64,000 nucleotides of DNA, from positions 26,000,084 through 26,064,083 of the forward strand of contig CM036624.1 of the NCBI GenBank assembly GCA_020746105.1, in the 5' to 3' direction. The position numbers and the translations under genes were made by a program. Positions 1 to 12,400 of the stretch are shown in pieces. The stretch comes from Trogon surrucura (Eukaryota > Chordata > Aves > Trogoniformes > Trogonidae). Numbering within the stretch: position 1 is the stretch's first letter; each line of letters opens with the position of its first letter. The notes beneath the pieces are model-generated. The model ran no database searches, was not told where the DNA came from, and saw only the letters and a list, made by a program, of their open reading frames with translations.

Positions 1-3000
1 ATACCTTGCTGAATTGGAAGGCCAGCAATGAACATCTTTCATGACAAGTAAAAACAATCTTTCCAAAAGCAGTTTCCCCTGTTCCTTCACCAGACCTGTT
101 TCAGCTAAAGACAAGTGCAGAACTAACCTCCCCTTTTTCTCTGCCTTTCTTTTTGTCGGCCTTACTATTCCTAAAATTATTTTAAGTAGCAGCATTGTAT
201 GCATGGCTGTACACAAAGAACCTCATTAAAAAGGCTCTTACGTGGGTATTCAGCTGAAAGCTTAACTTTTGCCATTTTAGAAGTTTGCATTAATGACTGC
301 ATTCCTTTACCAAGCACTAGTGGTTTTTTATTTCAGCTAAAAGCACTTCTCTTTTGTCTTTGAAAATGGAGAAAGCTATTTTATTTACAATTATCTGATT
401 TTGGTTTGTGTCTAAAAACCAGTGGCTTAACTGTTAGTATTGTTTTCATAAATAATTACTAGTGCCATAAAGTTTAAAATCAATCCCAAAATCAGATTCT
501 GGGTTTCCTTTCATTAAACAGTTTAGGAAGTACCACGCCTGAAATTTTCTTGTGGCATAATCGTATTAAAAATCAAAAGGTAATTTCTCTTCATTAGTAT
601 ATATTTTTAAAATACCTGAGATGAAGCACCAGACAGAATGGTAGAAATCACATGTAAGTGCCCAAGGAAAACGTGTAGACTTTTAGTAAGATTCAGGAGA
701 ATACAGTGAAATTTGGACAGAATTAGCAGCCATGGTGCCTATTTACTGTAATTAAAATGCACTTTGGCATTATATTGATTTAGGATACCTGTCTACTTCT
801 GCGAAATTTTAATTACTAATGCTTTTATTTCTGCCCAGAGGTAAACAAAAAATGGATTAGCCTGAGACAACTCCTACATGTGTTTACTCATGTTTTTTCT
901 CTCATAATTTCTTTTTTCTTAAAGAAAAAAAAAAATTGTTCCTAGGAACTTCACATGGCCCTTGCACTATGTGTCCCAATTGCCACAGGTCCCTCAGACA
1001 TGACATGTTCCAGTCTATGCAGTGTTAATTCACCGGGACACTGGGGCAGAGCACGCTCAGCTGACTTGAGCTTCTAGAAGCCTGAAAAGGGCATCACCGT
1101 CACAGAACCCAGGGCGTGATGCCCGACTCCCTGACACGACAGCTGAACAACGCTCCTTTTGTTCTGTTTCTCTACGTCAAAGACATTTGCAGTTCTGTTG
1201 GGTCTGGTTTGCTGCCTTGTGCAGACCACAGCTCCACACCAGAGGTAAATTTGTTATGGCAAACAGATAGAGTACATAAAAACAGATTTTTGCCTTTGCA
1301 CAGTGCAATATTCTATTGTAGTGCGACACAGCAGCCGAATAAACCCCCCCCGTGGTTATTACCCATCTAATGTTGTAAAAATATTACTATGACATTTCGT
1401 CTGGTCGACCATCTTAAAGGTTAATTCTGTTTCCTATTTGAGATTTTCCTCTAGGTGAGCCATTCTGTGCACTTTCTATTTACTGATTCCAAACAACCCC
1501 CAAACTGTTTCATTGCTCACTCTCACTGTTAAGAACATATTGACTGGCTGCCTGCTCTGCTGTTTAATTCATTTATGCTGAGAGTCAGGCATGAAGACAG
1601 AATTTTAAATGTGACATTTGCAGGCTGTTGGGTCATTTGAAGCTCTGACAACACCAGGGAGTTCTTGACATACAAACTGGTCCTGATTTCCAATCTTCCA
1701 TGTTCTGAACACATCAGAGATTCTTCCCGGAGGTGCAGATTTCAGCCAAAAGTTTTTAAATCCCTTGTGTTTACACCTCGCAGAGAAGACTTGTACACTT
1801 TAAAGTTTTAAAATAAAGCTTACGTTTCCTTTAAGGTAAAACCAGCACTGCCTGCAGCATGCAACTCAACTGCTTAAAAACACTGATTGACAAAAGTATT
1901 CGGAAAGATCTACAATAATAAATAATACGAACAGGATTTTGTAAGCAACTTTGACATTTAGTGGACTTTTATTTGCTCCTGTTGATCTTTAAAGCATTCA
2001 AAACCAGCTCAGACTAAAGCCGAAACCACAGCTTTATCTAACGCTGTTTATCTGGCTTATCGCTACTCTGACCAACACCGAGTCTCAGTTTTCAGGTTGC
2101 AAGTTTTCCTTATCTCAAGGCAGTGAATGGACTGTACCCTTTTGTTTCCCATGACGAATTGTCATGATCTTCCCCAACTTTCAGGTCAATTTTTCAGAGT
2201 ATACCTGATTGCCTGTAAGATTCCATACTGCCAAGGTAGCACTAGGAAAAGAGTAATCTGACCTAGTCAGTCCTGACTTCGGAAAAGCCTAATCACCTGT
2301 CCCTGAAGCAGGACTTATATCTACAAAGTTACAACATAATATTTTGGGGGGAGAAAATTCCAAATGACTGTAACAGAGTAGGTCTTTTTGCTTTCTTTAA
2401 AGTAGTACCTACAAGGGAGATCCTAAGTCTCAATACTCCTGTTCTACAGTACATCACAATTGTTCAGTACGTTATTTGTCCATGAGCGTTTCCACAAAAG
2501 AGGCAGAGCCCACTGTGGCTGCTCACGAAGAAGGAGAAGACAAGTGAATGCAGACTGGGCATCTGATCTACCATCTGGAGGGATTAAGAGTCAGACCTTG
2601 AACTTTGAGAAAAGAGCAAGAAGGAAATACAGAATATTCTGCACAGAAAAGATCTCTTCCTTGTCATAAATCGTGGAGGGAGAAAAAAAAAGAAACAAAA
2701 CAGACATGCTATAATAAAAACTGCAGCCTTCTACTCAATCCCAGTTTAGATGTCCACCTCATCCCTCATCTGTCTACCTAAATCAATGGAAGAGTATTGA
2801 TTTTAAATAAAGACATAGTTACAAGGCACAATCTAGGCAAAAATCTCAATCTCTGGGTTTTTTATTGCGCAAAACAAAAAACAAGCAAAAAACCTTATGC
2901 AAAACAGAAAGTATGATGAGACTTCTATAGTTAGAAATAGAAATAGTGCTAATTCAGAACTGTATTAGGAGGGGAGACTGTTTTCCCTACTCAACTCGTC

Positions 3001-3364
3001 ATGACAATTATTCCAAAATAATGACTCTATACTTCAGCTGCTTTTTCAGGAAAGGGGAATATGATTTAGGTCAAGATGTAAATTTGAAGACATTAATGGA
3101 ATTTTTTTTCTTTCATATCAGTAGACACACAGTAATTTTAACAGCAACCTCTGAAGTGTTAACTGTGTCATACAGCAAGCGTCTTTTCATTGCCATGTTC
3201 AGAATAATACTTCTATAATTTAATAGTTGTCATCTGAACAAGAGTATGTTGTTTTTACGTACTTTAAGCATGAGGACATTGATTCTGTGTGACCTAGAAA
3301 AGCAGTTTAAGTATTACAAATGCTGTTTATTCTCAAAGAAAGTATCTAAAATAGAAAGACACAC
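1..3364 (-). other. PIGK intron 10 (partial)
   Basis: AT-rich sequence below the exon 10 donor. I searched the minus strand for the expected last exon (tryptophan/glycine-rich transmembrane anchor ending in a basic tail) and did not see it. No repeat family, RNA gene or long frame is convincing here. Confidence 0.7.
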
Positions 3365-3440
3365 CTGGTGTATTATCTGAGCCACGGGAAGCTGTTCAGC
3401 ATATTTTAGTGGTTCTGTTGCCAACTCTTCCTCGGGAAGC
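3365..3440 (-). CDS. PIGK: PIGK coding exon 10 (residues 329-354)
   Basis: After one base completing Lys329 it reads [20 protein letters not shown], then QIIHQ. The [10 protein letters not shown] block immediately precedes the C-terminal membrane anchor in vertebrate PIGK. The acceptor is TTCCCAG and the donor CAG|GTGTGT. It ends in phase 0. It is the last exon found in the window. Confidence 0.9.
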
Positions 3441-6400
3441 CTGGGAAGAAATGAAGTTTACATTTATTAAAGTTAGTACAATGCTTGGAAAGTTAAATTA
3501 CTGAAATTTAAGGAGTTTCAGATACCTTTTACAAGTGGTATGTGGGAGATTAATTTTCTTAATCTTAAGTGCATTTTAAGACCTTAATTGAATGTACTTC
3601 TTACAAAGTTGAGTGAAAGAATAAATTTATAGTCAACAGAAATGTGTGTAACATTGTGGATTTTTTCCATGACCAAAGCACATAAACCACAAATTTAGCA
3701 ACAAAAACCTAAGAGAACATTTAAATTTAGTTTTAGGCAAAAAAAAAAAATGTTGGTGAAAGCTGATTGAAATCCCCACAGGAAAAAAGTCTTACACTTT
3801 TACAGAGCAGATTCAGCACTAGTAACAATACAAGCTGCCTCACTCAATCCTGCCAACACAATTCAAATCTGACCATCTCAGAAGGCAAGAGGGATCATTC
3901 ACCATTTTTGCTGTAAGTGCACATCCGTGTTCAGCTGTGGGAGAAATTCACCACCACAAACTCCTTTGCATTTGCCAGCACCATAGTGTGTACTGGTTTC
4001 AAAAAAGACAAGGAATTAACGTGGACAAAAAGAGTAGAATATTTCACAAGAAAACGCATCATATCCCTTTAAACTTCGAATAAACTATAGTTGTAAATGA
4101 AAATTCAGACTCCATAAGCAATCCCTTAGAAGAATATTTAAATGACAGTAAATTAATATAAAAGCATGCTTTGAATCCTTCACCCATACTGCTTTCATCT
4201 CCTGGAACTACACAGCTTGTGCTACATTTTCAAAGTATCAATCAAGGTTTTCATCAGCCATTTCTCAATCTTTCTGAAGAGTTTTGAATGTAAGAATTGA
4301 GTAATCTGACAAGAAACAAAGAGGGGGGAAAAAATCCCTACAAAAACAAGGCCCTTCTTTAAAGTTAAAGCTCAACTACTTTCAAACAAGAACTGTGGCC
4401 AAGACATTATTTTCCAGGTTCAAATTGTTACCTTACACCCATTCTAGTCAAAAATGATACACACTTGCTGGGTTAATTTACCTGCAGACCAGCTGCCAGG
4501 TAAGAGCCAGAAAATACAGGCTGTCTCTGCACCAGGAATCAACAGACTGTGGTAAAAGAGAGGACAATAATTGCACGTCTCATCCTTTTTCCATTTCCAA
4601 ATTTCAGTTGTGGTTTGAAATGCTTTCAAGCTCCAAATAAGAGCCTGAACACCCAGAAATCTGTAATGAACAGAGTATGAGCAAGTATGAAAGTCTTGCT
4701 GTATAAGAAATTTAGAAGCAGGGAACGAAAGAAACATGGCAATACCTCAAAGATCACAGTGACAGAGCTTAGAGCGGGCTCAGCAGCCCCACTGCAGTGT
4801 GCAGAAGGAACCTTTCCACTCCTTTCCTTTCAACTTTCTAGCATTTGCGGAGTTCTGACCGGCAAACATTCTACTGTTTAGCTCCCCATTGTCAGTGGGA
4901 ATTTGAGATGACTCCTGCCATGACACCACCTTGACTTATGGACATCAGCTACATAAACTCATTCCTTAGCGATAGTTCTAGGTATGAAACCACTGTACAC
5001 AGAACAAAATATTCATCAGTATCTTGAATGCTTATCTCTACCGTCTCTACAGGGACACTACAGAGCTGGAGTAAAAAAAAAAAGTAACTCAAATCTCAAA
5101 AATTAAACACTTGAATCTGCAATGAACAGCAAAAATTACTAAAAACTTAATGTTAGCAGGAAAAAAATAAAAAGAAAAAGCTTGTATGTTCTATCAAGGA
5201 CTTTGTACATTTGGCAGTGTGTTCTGTCTAGACAGAATCAGCATCTCCTTGCATAGTCAAACAGCCTCCTTGTTCAGAAAAGACCTTTCTTCAAATGTCA
5301 AAGGATTAAAAAAGAGAAAAATTATCAAGATAATTTTGAGCCTTAGGAAGCTTTACTAAAAAAACAGAGAGGGGAGAATAGTATAAACATGTATTTTAAA
5401 GTAATTAGATTTAAATTCAAATTGGGCTGGCAGGAGCCTTTCAACATCAAGAAAGACTATTAGAGTATTTTAGCTTTTTTCCCAATTTACTAACTGAAAA
5501 AAATCAAGTCAAGCGAACTACTCTACATTTTATATATAGACGTTGATTAGATAGGTGTACGTTATAAACTATATACATACATGTGTCAACATATATATAT
5601 AAACACACACTATATTATATATACACAGAGCTATTTTGGAAGAAAAGTTCAGAACTGTTCTCTCAAAATTTTTGCTTAACTGCGAGGAATGTCTTGTATA
5701 TGTACGCAGTGATGTACTAACTGTCAAGTTTACAAAAGAGATTTTTGATTCTTCTCTCCTGCAGATAAGCCTCCTCAACTGGATGAGCATGTATCTCTAT
5801 CTTTTATATGAAACTACAAAAATTAAAGCACAGAGGCACAAAACTCTCGACAAAAAAGTCTGTATGAAATACTGCTCAGCTATATCCTCTACCTGTAGCA
5901 AGTCATTAACTTGAGCTAGCAGGTATGATAAAGCAGGGTATCAATAAAATTCAGGCATTTGAGGTTATTAAATAAAGTGCAAGAATAACTCATAGTAAAT
6001 GATCTTTGCAAATTTGACAATAATAGTGTAGTTTTCATTATTATAATACTGCAGTAATATCATCTAAAGCCATCGCGTGGCATTTTGCCAAGTGAAAGAA
6101 CATACCCCCTCCTCCTCGTGCCACGCGCTCAGATCCATCTAACAAAAACGAACCATGAGAAGGATACGCAGACTACTGAGCCAACCTAATACATCAAGTT
6201 CTTACTGACCACAACTGATTTTTTTATTCCTAAATTCATAAACATATATATAGTTTCACAAAGGTTTTCCTAAATGTTTTGTTTTCAGCTCCTTCCTCTT
6301 CGATCAACTACCAGAATAGCCCAATGCATATTTTCTAGGGTTTTTCTCATCTGGTTCTACTTATGGTTCTGACCAAGAGTCAGATCTGAACTGTTATTCA

Positions 6401-9400
6401 CTGTTCACAGCTATTTACACATCAGAAAATTAAAAGCATCTAATAATACTGACATTCCTTTTAGGTAAAAAAAAGGAACTATGCCTAGAAGTTACGTTGT
6501 ATTTTATACAAATAAAAGTAAAAATTGTCTGAGAAAAACACATTTTTTTCCCATTTATCTCTCTGATTTTCCTATCAAGTCATGATACCTGTAACAGAAA
6601 CTGAACTTTATAACAGAGGTACCTTCCGTGCCTCGGCTTTCATATACTTACATACAGTCAGTTTGGAGAATGCTTTGAAGTACTTCAAATGTCCAGGATG
6701 CTAAGTTCTACCAGTACAGATATGTCAGTTAGCCATACCACTTCCAGTACTCATTTTAACTAATATAAGCAATATAAACTCCTTTGAAGATAATTATATT
6801 ACTATGAAGGCTCCATGGATCTCATTTTCATTTTTCAGAGCAAGGACCAGTCTAAGCATTTAACTAAATTTGTCCTCTAAATCTCATTTTGTTTCTTTCA
6901 TCTTACCAACAAAATCTGTTGTGCACAGTCATTCCTTCTAACATCGGTGAAACTGGATGATGCAACAAGAAATTGCTATCCTGTAAGCAGCACAGAGGAT
7001 GAAACATTGTATATGAAAGCCTTCCATGAAACAGGACCCATGCTGAAAATTCCAAGAACAGGAGTAAAATTAAGACTTGCCTGAGAAAAGCCTAGAAACA
7101 GCTACCCCTGCCAATGAGATCAAGCAACATGACGATGTAGCTCACAACCACACGTCTCTCCCAAAGCAGGGGCTGCATCCAAACTGAGTATTTTAGACAT
7201 GTGTTAAGCCCTGAACCACATGCAAGCACTGTCCACGGGCGCACTAGCTGGCAATAGCCAAACCAGGGACTGTGCTAACAATTAAACATCACATACGACT
7301 GCGAGGCAGCACATCAGTCCATCTCATTTACAAGCACAGAAGCAGCCTCATATTAGGTCTTGACAAAATTACACTGGTGAGCTTGGCCAGTTTTGCAAGC
7401 GGATCAGAGAAAACCCACAATCACAGTAGTTGAACCAGGGAGAAAGAAACTTGCTGCAGAACTGCTACTTCATTTTACACTAGCCCTAAGACGAGTAGGT
7501 CACTAACATTGGGCCTCCTAGCCTGGCAGAATTAGCTGTAAAAGGCAAGCCTCTGCTAAATAGCCCAAGGGATAGGAAGACCATGACTAGAGAGGGGAAA
7601 AAGGTCAACACAGAAGAGGATTTTCTACTTCCTCCTCTTTCACAGGGTGGAGGAAGAGAACAGGTCAGGAGAAAGATCATCTCCCATTACACCCATCCTG
7701 ACCTCACCGCTCCCTTTCACAGAGGGACACGAGTAAATTGGTTCCTACTCTCCTTCCAGAGACAATTTCCAGATGCCTGGGTTGGCATTCACTTTTGCTC
7801 AAACCCAGCCATGCCAGGAAAACAAAATAAAACAAAACTCAGTTGATGGCATTTGAGCACAAACCACGTGTGGCAATTTGAGGCTATAATTTCACAAAAT
7901 TAATCGGCGTCACTGTTTAGTTTGTTTCTCTTTGACATTTAAACCTTTAAAAAATTAAAGGCTAATTTGTTGTAATGCAGATTTCTTTGTATGTTTCATT
8001 TATTTCAAAAAAATTATATTACAAAAACAAAAGTCATTTTTCATGAATTAATTTTCCAGTAAAAAATGGTCCTTTCGGTCTCAATTGAGCATGACAGCAG
8101 AACGCTGCCAACAGTGCCAAAGCAAGCTAACACAGGGGCATATCAGCATATACGGCATCACGCCTGACAGCTGGTAATGCAAAGCATAAGGAGATCTTGA
8201 TTTTCAGGGAGAAGACTAGAAAGAAACATTAAATCAGAAGAGAAGTGGGAAGCAGTAAGAGATAGCAGAAGAGGAGGATCTCGAAAAATTCAATTTAGAA
8301 GTTATTTTTATACTGCCACTGTGACTGCTCTTAGATGAAGGAAAGTAAGCATGAAACAGAAGCTGTGGAAAGTGAATCTAAATCCAGTAAAATGTGTCAA
8401 GATATTTAGTGAAAAATCTTATTTGTTACTTATATTTGCATGCTCGCTCTTATGGGAAAAATCCTAAGAGCGTCAACGTGTGCTAAAGAAGAATAAATGC
8501 CTAGCATCAAGAGGTGGCACATTTTGCCACAAGTGCTAATCCAGCCTACGGTCTGCTACACAGAATAGCTGCAGTGCCTTTAGGGCAGAGATATATTTTA
8601 GCTCATGCAAGTATTACAAAAATACAGGGAAAAAAGAGCAACATGTGATCACTAACTGGCGTGCTCACGGCAGAAACGGGCTGTTAAGGCACTTCAAGAG
8701 AGAGAAAAGTCTAGGTAACGGGACAAGCTCTCTGGGCAATTATAAACATTCACTAATTCTATGAGGCAATAAGACTAAGGCAAATATTTCTCCCTGTACA
8801 GTCTCTAGAGCTGATGGCTAGGACAGTTCATGCATTCTTTCATGCATATGACCCATGTATCAGCAATAGCGCACCTCTTTGAAACTTCTGTTCCTTGATG
8901 ATCATCACCATCATCATGGCTGGGCTTCACGAACGAAGATATGGGAAGGGCTCTACCCACACTTGCTACAAGTGCGCTGATGGCTAAAAAGGCTGATGCA
9001 GAATAGACAAGTCCGGTTGCAAAAGGCACAGCAGAAAGTCTCCTTAGGCGGTATTGGCGAGGTACGGTTCTTTCGGCGTTGCCTTTTCTTCTCGAGACTA
9101 ATTCTACGTGTATTCTCAAAGGAGGAAGCAGCATTATGGATGGTGGGTCTCCACATCTCCCGACTGGAGGCCAGAGTGGACCACTGATGGTAGTCAATAT
9201 GGCCAAAACTCAGGTATTGTTCCTCGTGTGTTGCCTGATCTAGTTGAGTGGCGTCCCTGCCCATGACAGGGAGGTTGGATTAGATGAGGTCCCTTCCAAC
9301 TAGGCCATTCTATGAATCTATGCTTGTTTCAGAGAGTCCTTGTATCTCCTCTTTGGGGCTCCTCTGTTGCGGCAGCCAGTGGCGAGTTCACCATAGAGCA

Positions 9401-12400
9401 CAACCTTAGGGAGGCAGTGATCCTCCATCCTGGAGACGTGCCCTGCCCAGCGCAGCTGTGTCCTCAGCAGCACGGTCTCAATACTGGTGACCCCTGCCTG
9501 TTCAAGGACAGGAACATCAGTCACATAGTCCAGTGGATGTTTAGGATTGTACAGAGGCAGTGCTGATGGAAGCATTCAACGAGTCGCAGGTGGTGGCGGT
9601 AGGTGATCCACAATTTGGACCCATATAAAAGAGTAGACAGTACAATGGCTCTGTAGACACTAATCTTTGTGCTTTTTTTCAGCTGTTTATTGCACCAGAC
9701 TCTTTTATGCAGTTTCTCTGTATGCCTTTGCTATCTCTTTGTCAATCTTACCATCCAAGGAAATGATACTTCCTAGATAGTTGAACTGCTGGACTGACTT
9801 AAGCTCTGATTTGCCTGTGGTGATGTGGGGATGATGGGAGACTTCCTGAGGTGCAGGCTGGTAAAGAACTTCTGTCTTCTTCAAGCTGACTTCCAGCCCA
9901 AAAAACTCAGCAGCCTCTGCAAAGCAGGATGTTAAACGCTGCACAGCTGCTTCTGTGTGAGCGACGAGGGCAGCATCGTCAGCAAAAAGCAGCTCGCAGA
10001 CAAGGTGATTTAGGGTCTTAGTGTGGGCCTTCAGTCACCTTAGGTTGAACACGTACAATAACGGATGTAAACGTCGTTATCTTCATCGAGGTCTGCCATG
10101 ACCATTTGGAGCATCACGCTGAAGAAGATTGTGAATAGAATTGGTGTGAGAACGCAACCTTGTTTCGCACCATTGGTTATTGAGAAGGGCTCAGAGAGGG
10201 CATCGCCATATCTGACTTGGTCGCGCTGATCCTCATGTAACAGGATAATCGTTTTGAGGAACTTGGGAGGACATCCTAATTGTTCCAAGATCTGCCACAG
10301 GCCTTTTCTGCTCACAGTGTGAGCTTTGGTGAGGTCAATGACAGTTACACAGAGTCCTTTGTTCTGTTCCCTACACTTCTCTTGCAGTTGTCTGAGAACA
10401 AATACCATGTCTGTGGTACTTCTGTTGGCTCTGAAACCACATTGGCTTTCAGATAGAAGTTCTTCTGAGATAGCTGGTACTAGTCTGTTCAAAAGTATTC
10501 TTGCAAGGATTTTACCAGCAATAGAGAGCAAAGTAATACCTCGGTAATTTGAACAGTCTGATTTTTCTCCTTTCTTCTTGTACAGGGTGATGATGACTGC
10601 ATCACGGAGATCTGGTGGTAGTTCGCCTTTTTCCCAGCAATGCACAATGAGCTCATGAAATTTAGCATGGAGTGCCTGGCCTCCAAGCTTCCAGACTTCA
10701 GGTGAGATTCCATCAATCCCAGCTGCCTTGCCAGTTTTCACCTGCTGTATGGCCTTGAGAGTCTCTCCCTCAGTATGGACTACATCCAATTCGTTTTTCA
10801 CCGGTTGTTGTGTAATGTGTTGAATTGCTGAGCCTTGAACTACACAGTTGACACTGAAGAAAGTCTGGAAATGTTCAGACCATCGATTCAGGATGGAGGT
10901 TTTATCTGTGAGAAGCATTTGGCCATCTGCACTTAGCAGCTGGCTTTGAACGTGGTGTGTGGGTCCGTACACTGCTTTCAGCGCCTCAGAGAATCCTCTG
11001 TGGTCACCTGAATCAGCACATAATTGAGTCTTTTCTGCTAGGTTGATCCATCACTCGTTCTGGATGTCTCGAAGTTTCTGTTGGAGCTTATTGCATGCAA
11101 GACAAAAGGCTGCTTTTCTTACATGGCAAGATGGCTGAGCGAGGTGTGCTTGGTGGGCATTTCTCTTCTTTGTCAACAATTCCTGGATCCCTTGATAGCT
11201 TTCATCAAACCAGTTTTTGTTTTTCTTGGAGGAGAACCCTAAAGATTCTACAGAACACTGGAGGATGCTATTTTTTAACATGTTGCCAAAGCGCTTCAGG
11301 AGAGGGATCTATGAGATGGTCTTCAAGTCTGGTTTGAAGGTTTACCTGGAAGCTGTCTCTCACTGTAGCTGTTTGAAGATTGTTAACTTGGAGCCTCCTC
11401 CTTGGAATGCCACCCCTCTTAGATTTGGGCTTAAAATGGAGGTTAAGTTTGCATTGCACAAGGAGGTGGTCTGTTTGACATTCTGCACTAGGCATCACTC
11501 GAGTATCACGGACATCGCAAATATTGCTCTGGCGCATGAAAATGTAGTCAATGAGGTGCCAGTGCTTGGATCAAGGATGCATCCAGGTTGTCTTCAAGCT
11601 GTCTTTCTGCTGAAAGATAGTGTTGGTAATGGTGAGCTGCTGCTCTTCACAAAACTCCAGCAAGAGGCGACCATTGCCATTGCAGTTTCCAACACCATGC
11701 TTGCCTAGCACTCCTTTCCAGGCTTCAGAGTTCTTCCCTACTCTGGCGTTGAAGTCACCAAGGATTATGATCTTATCATCTGCAGGAACCTTTTGGGTGA
11801 GGTGGCACAGGTCGGTGTAGAACTTGTCCTTTTCCACAGGGTCAGCTTGGAGAGTTGGGGCATATACGCTGAAGAGAACAACATGTTGCTTGTTGCGTAG
11901 TGGGAGGCGTACGGAAATAATGCGATCGGAATGACCTGTCGGCAGATTTTCAAGTTTGGAGGCAATGAAGTTCTTAATCATAAAACCAACTCCTGAAAGG
12001 TGTCTTTCAGTTTTGCATTTGCCTGACCAATAGAGTGTGTAGCTAGCACCAAGTTCTTTGAGGTTGCCTTCCTCATGGAGACAAACTTCACTGAGAGCAG
12101 TAATGTCAATGTTGAGTCGTGATAGTTCGTGGGCAATTAGAGCAGAACGACACCTAGGACGCCCACTATCCGCAGTATCGAGCATGGTTCTGATGTTCCA
12201 ACATGCAAGTGTCAATCTGAACACATCTTTGGAGGCAGGTGTATGCCTTTGATAATAAATCCTAATATACAACCACCTCTCTTGGAAACTAGACAAACCC
12301 AAAGTCAGAGTGTGAACAGGATGAAGGGAGGACAAAAATGCAGAGCCAAAAATGCATTACGGAAAAGGAATTTGGGGATTACTTTCTTTATCTGCTGTAG

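Larger units (their letters stand above)
8887..12273 (-). mobile_element. RTE-clade LINE (AviRTE-like), near full length, inactivated
   Basis: One long endonuclease-plus-reverse-transcriptase frame is recognisable on the minus strand, the single-ORF layout of RTE LINEs. Order from 12.27 kb downward: apurinic-type endonuclease with WNIRTM (about 12183-12200), GDFNARVG (11736-11759) and a late DH motif (about 11471); reverse transcriptase with [22 protein letters not shown] (Asp near 10335), [13 protein letters not shown] and an intact FADD box (9975-9986); then a C-terminal zinc-finger-like CAFCNRTC...HQRTCSKCG segment, and a short ATGATG-type tail near 8896-8920. It is broken by in-frame stops near 11571 and 11051, frameshifts near 11268, 10040, 9705 and 9575, a shortened KAFD-type motif, and a CR1 insertion. 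It lies in the PIGK sense orientation in intron 9. Net of the CR1 it is about 3.28 kb, close to a complete RTE. The family name is from recall; the clade assignment is firm. Confidence 0.9.

Noticed and set aside
1-3364. PIGK last exon
   Set aside because: No acceptor followed by a transmembrane-anchor coding segment was recognised on the minus strand. It is probably beyond the left edge of the window.
8805-9206. 133-codon minus-strand frame at the RTE 3' end
   Set aside because: It is an alternate frame across the RTE C terminus and flank. The frame with the Cys/His finger (8953-9213) is the one that matches the family.
12274-12335. Upstream part of the endonuclease frame as RTE coding sequence
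   Set aside because: The start Met at 12335 lies beyond the candidate target-site duplication, and the first residues resemble no RTE motif. More likely flanking DNA that happens to be open.
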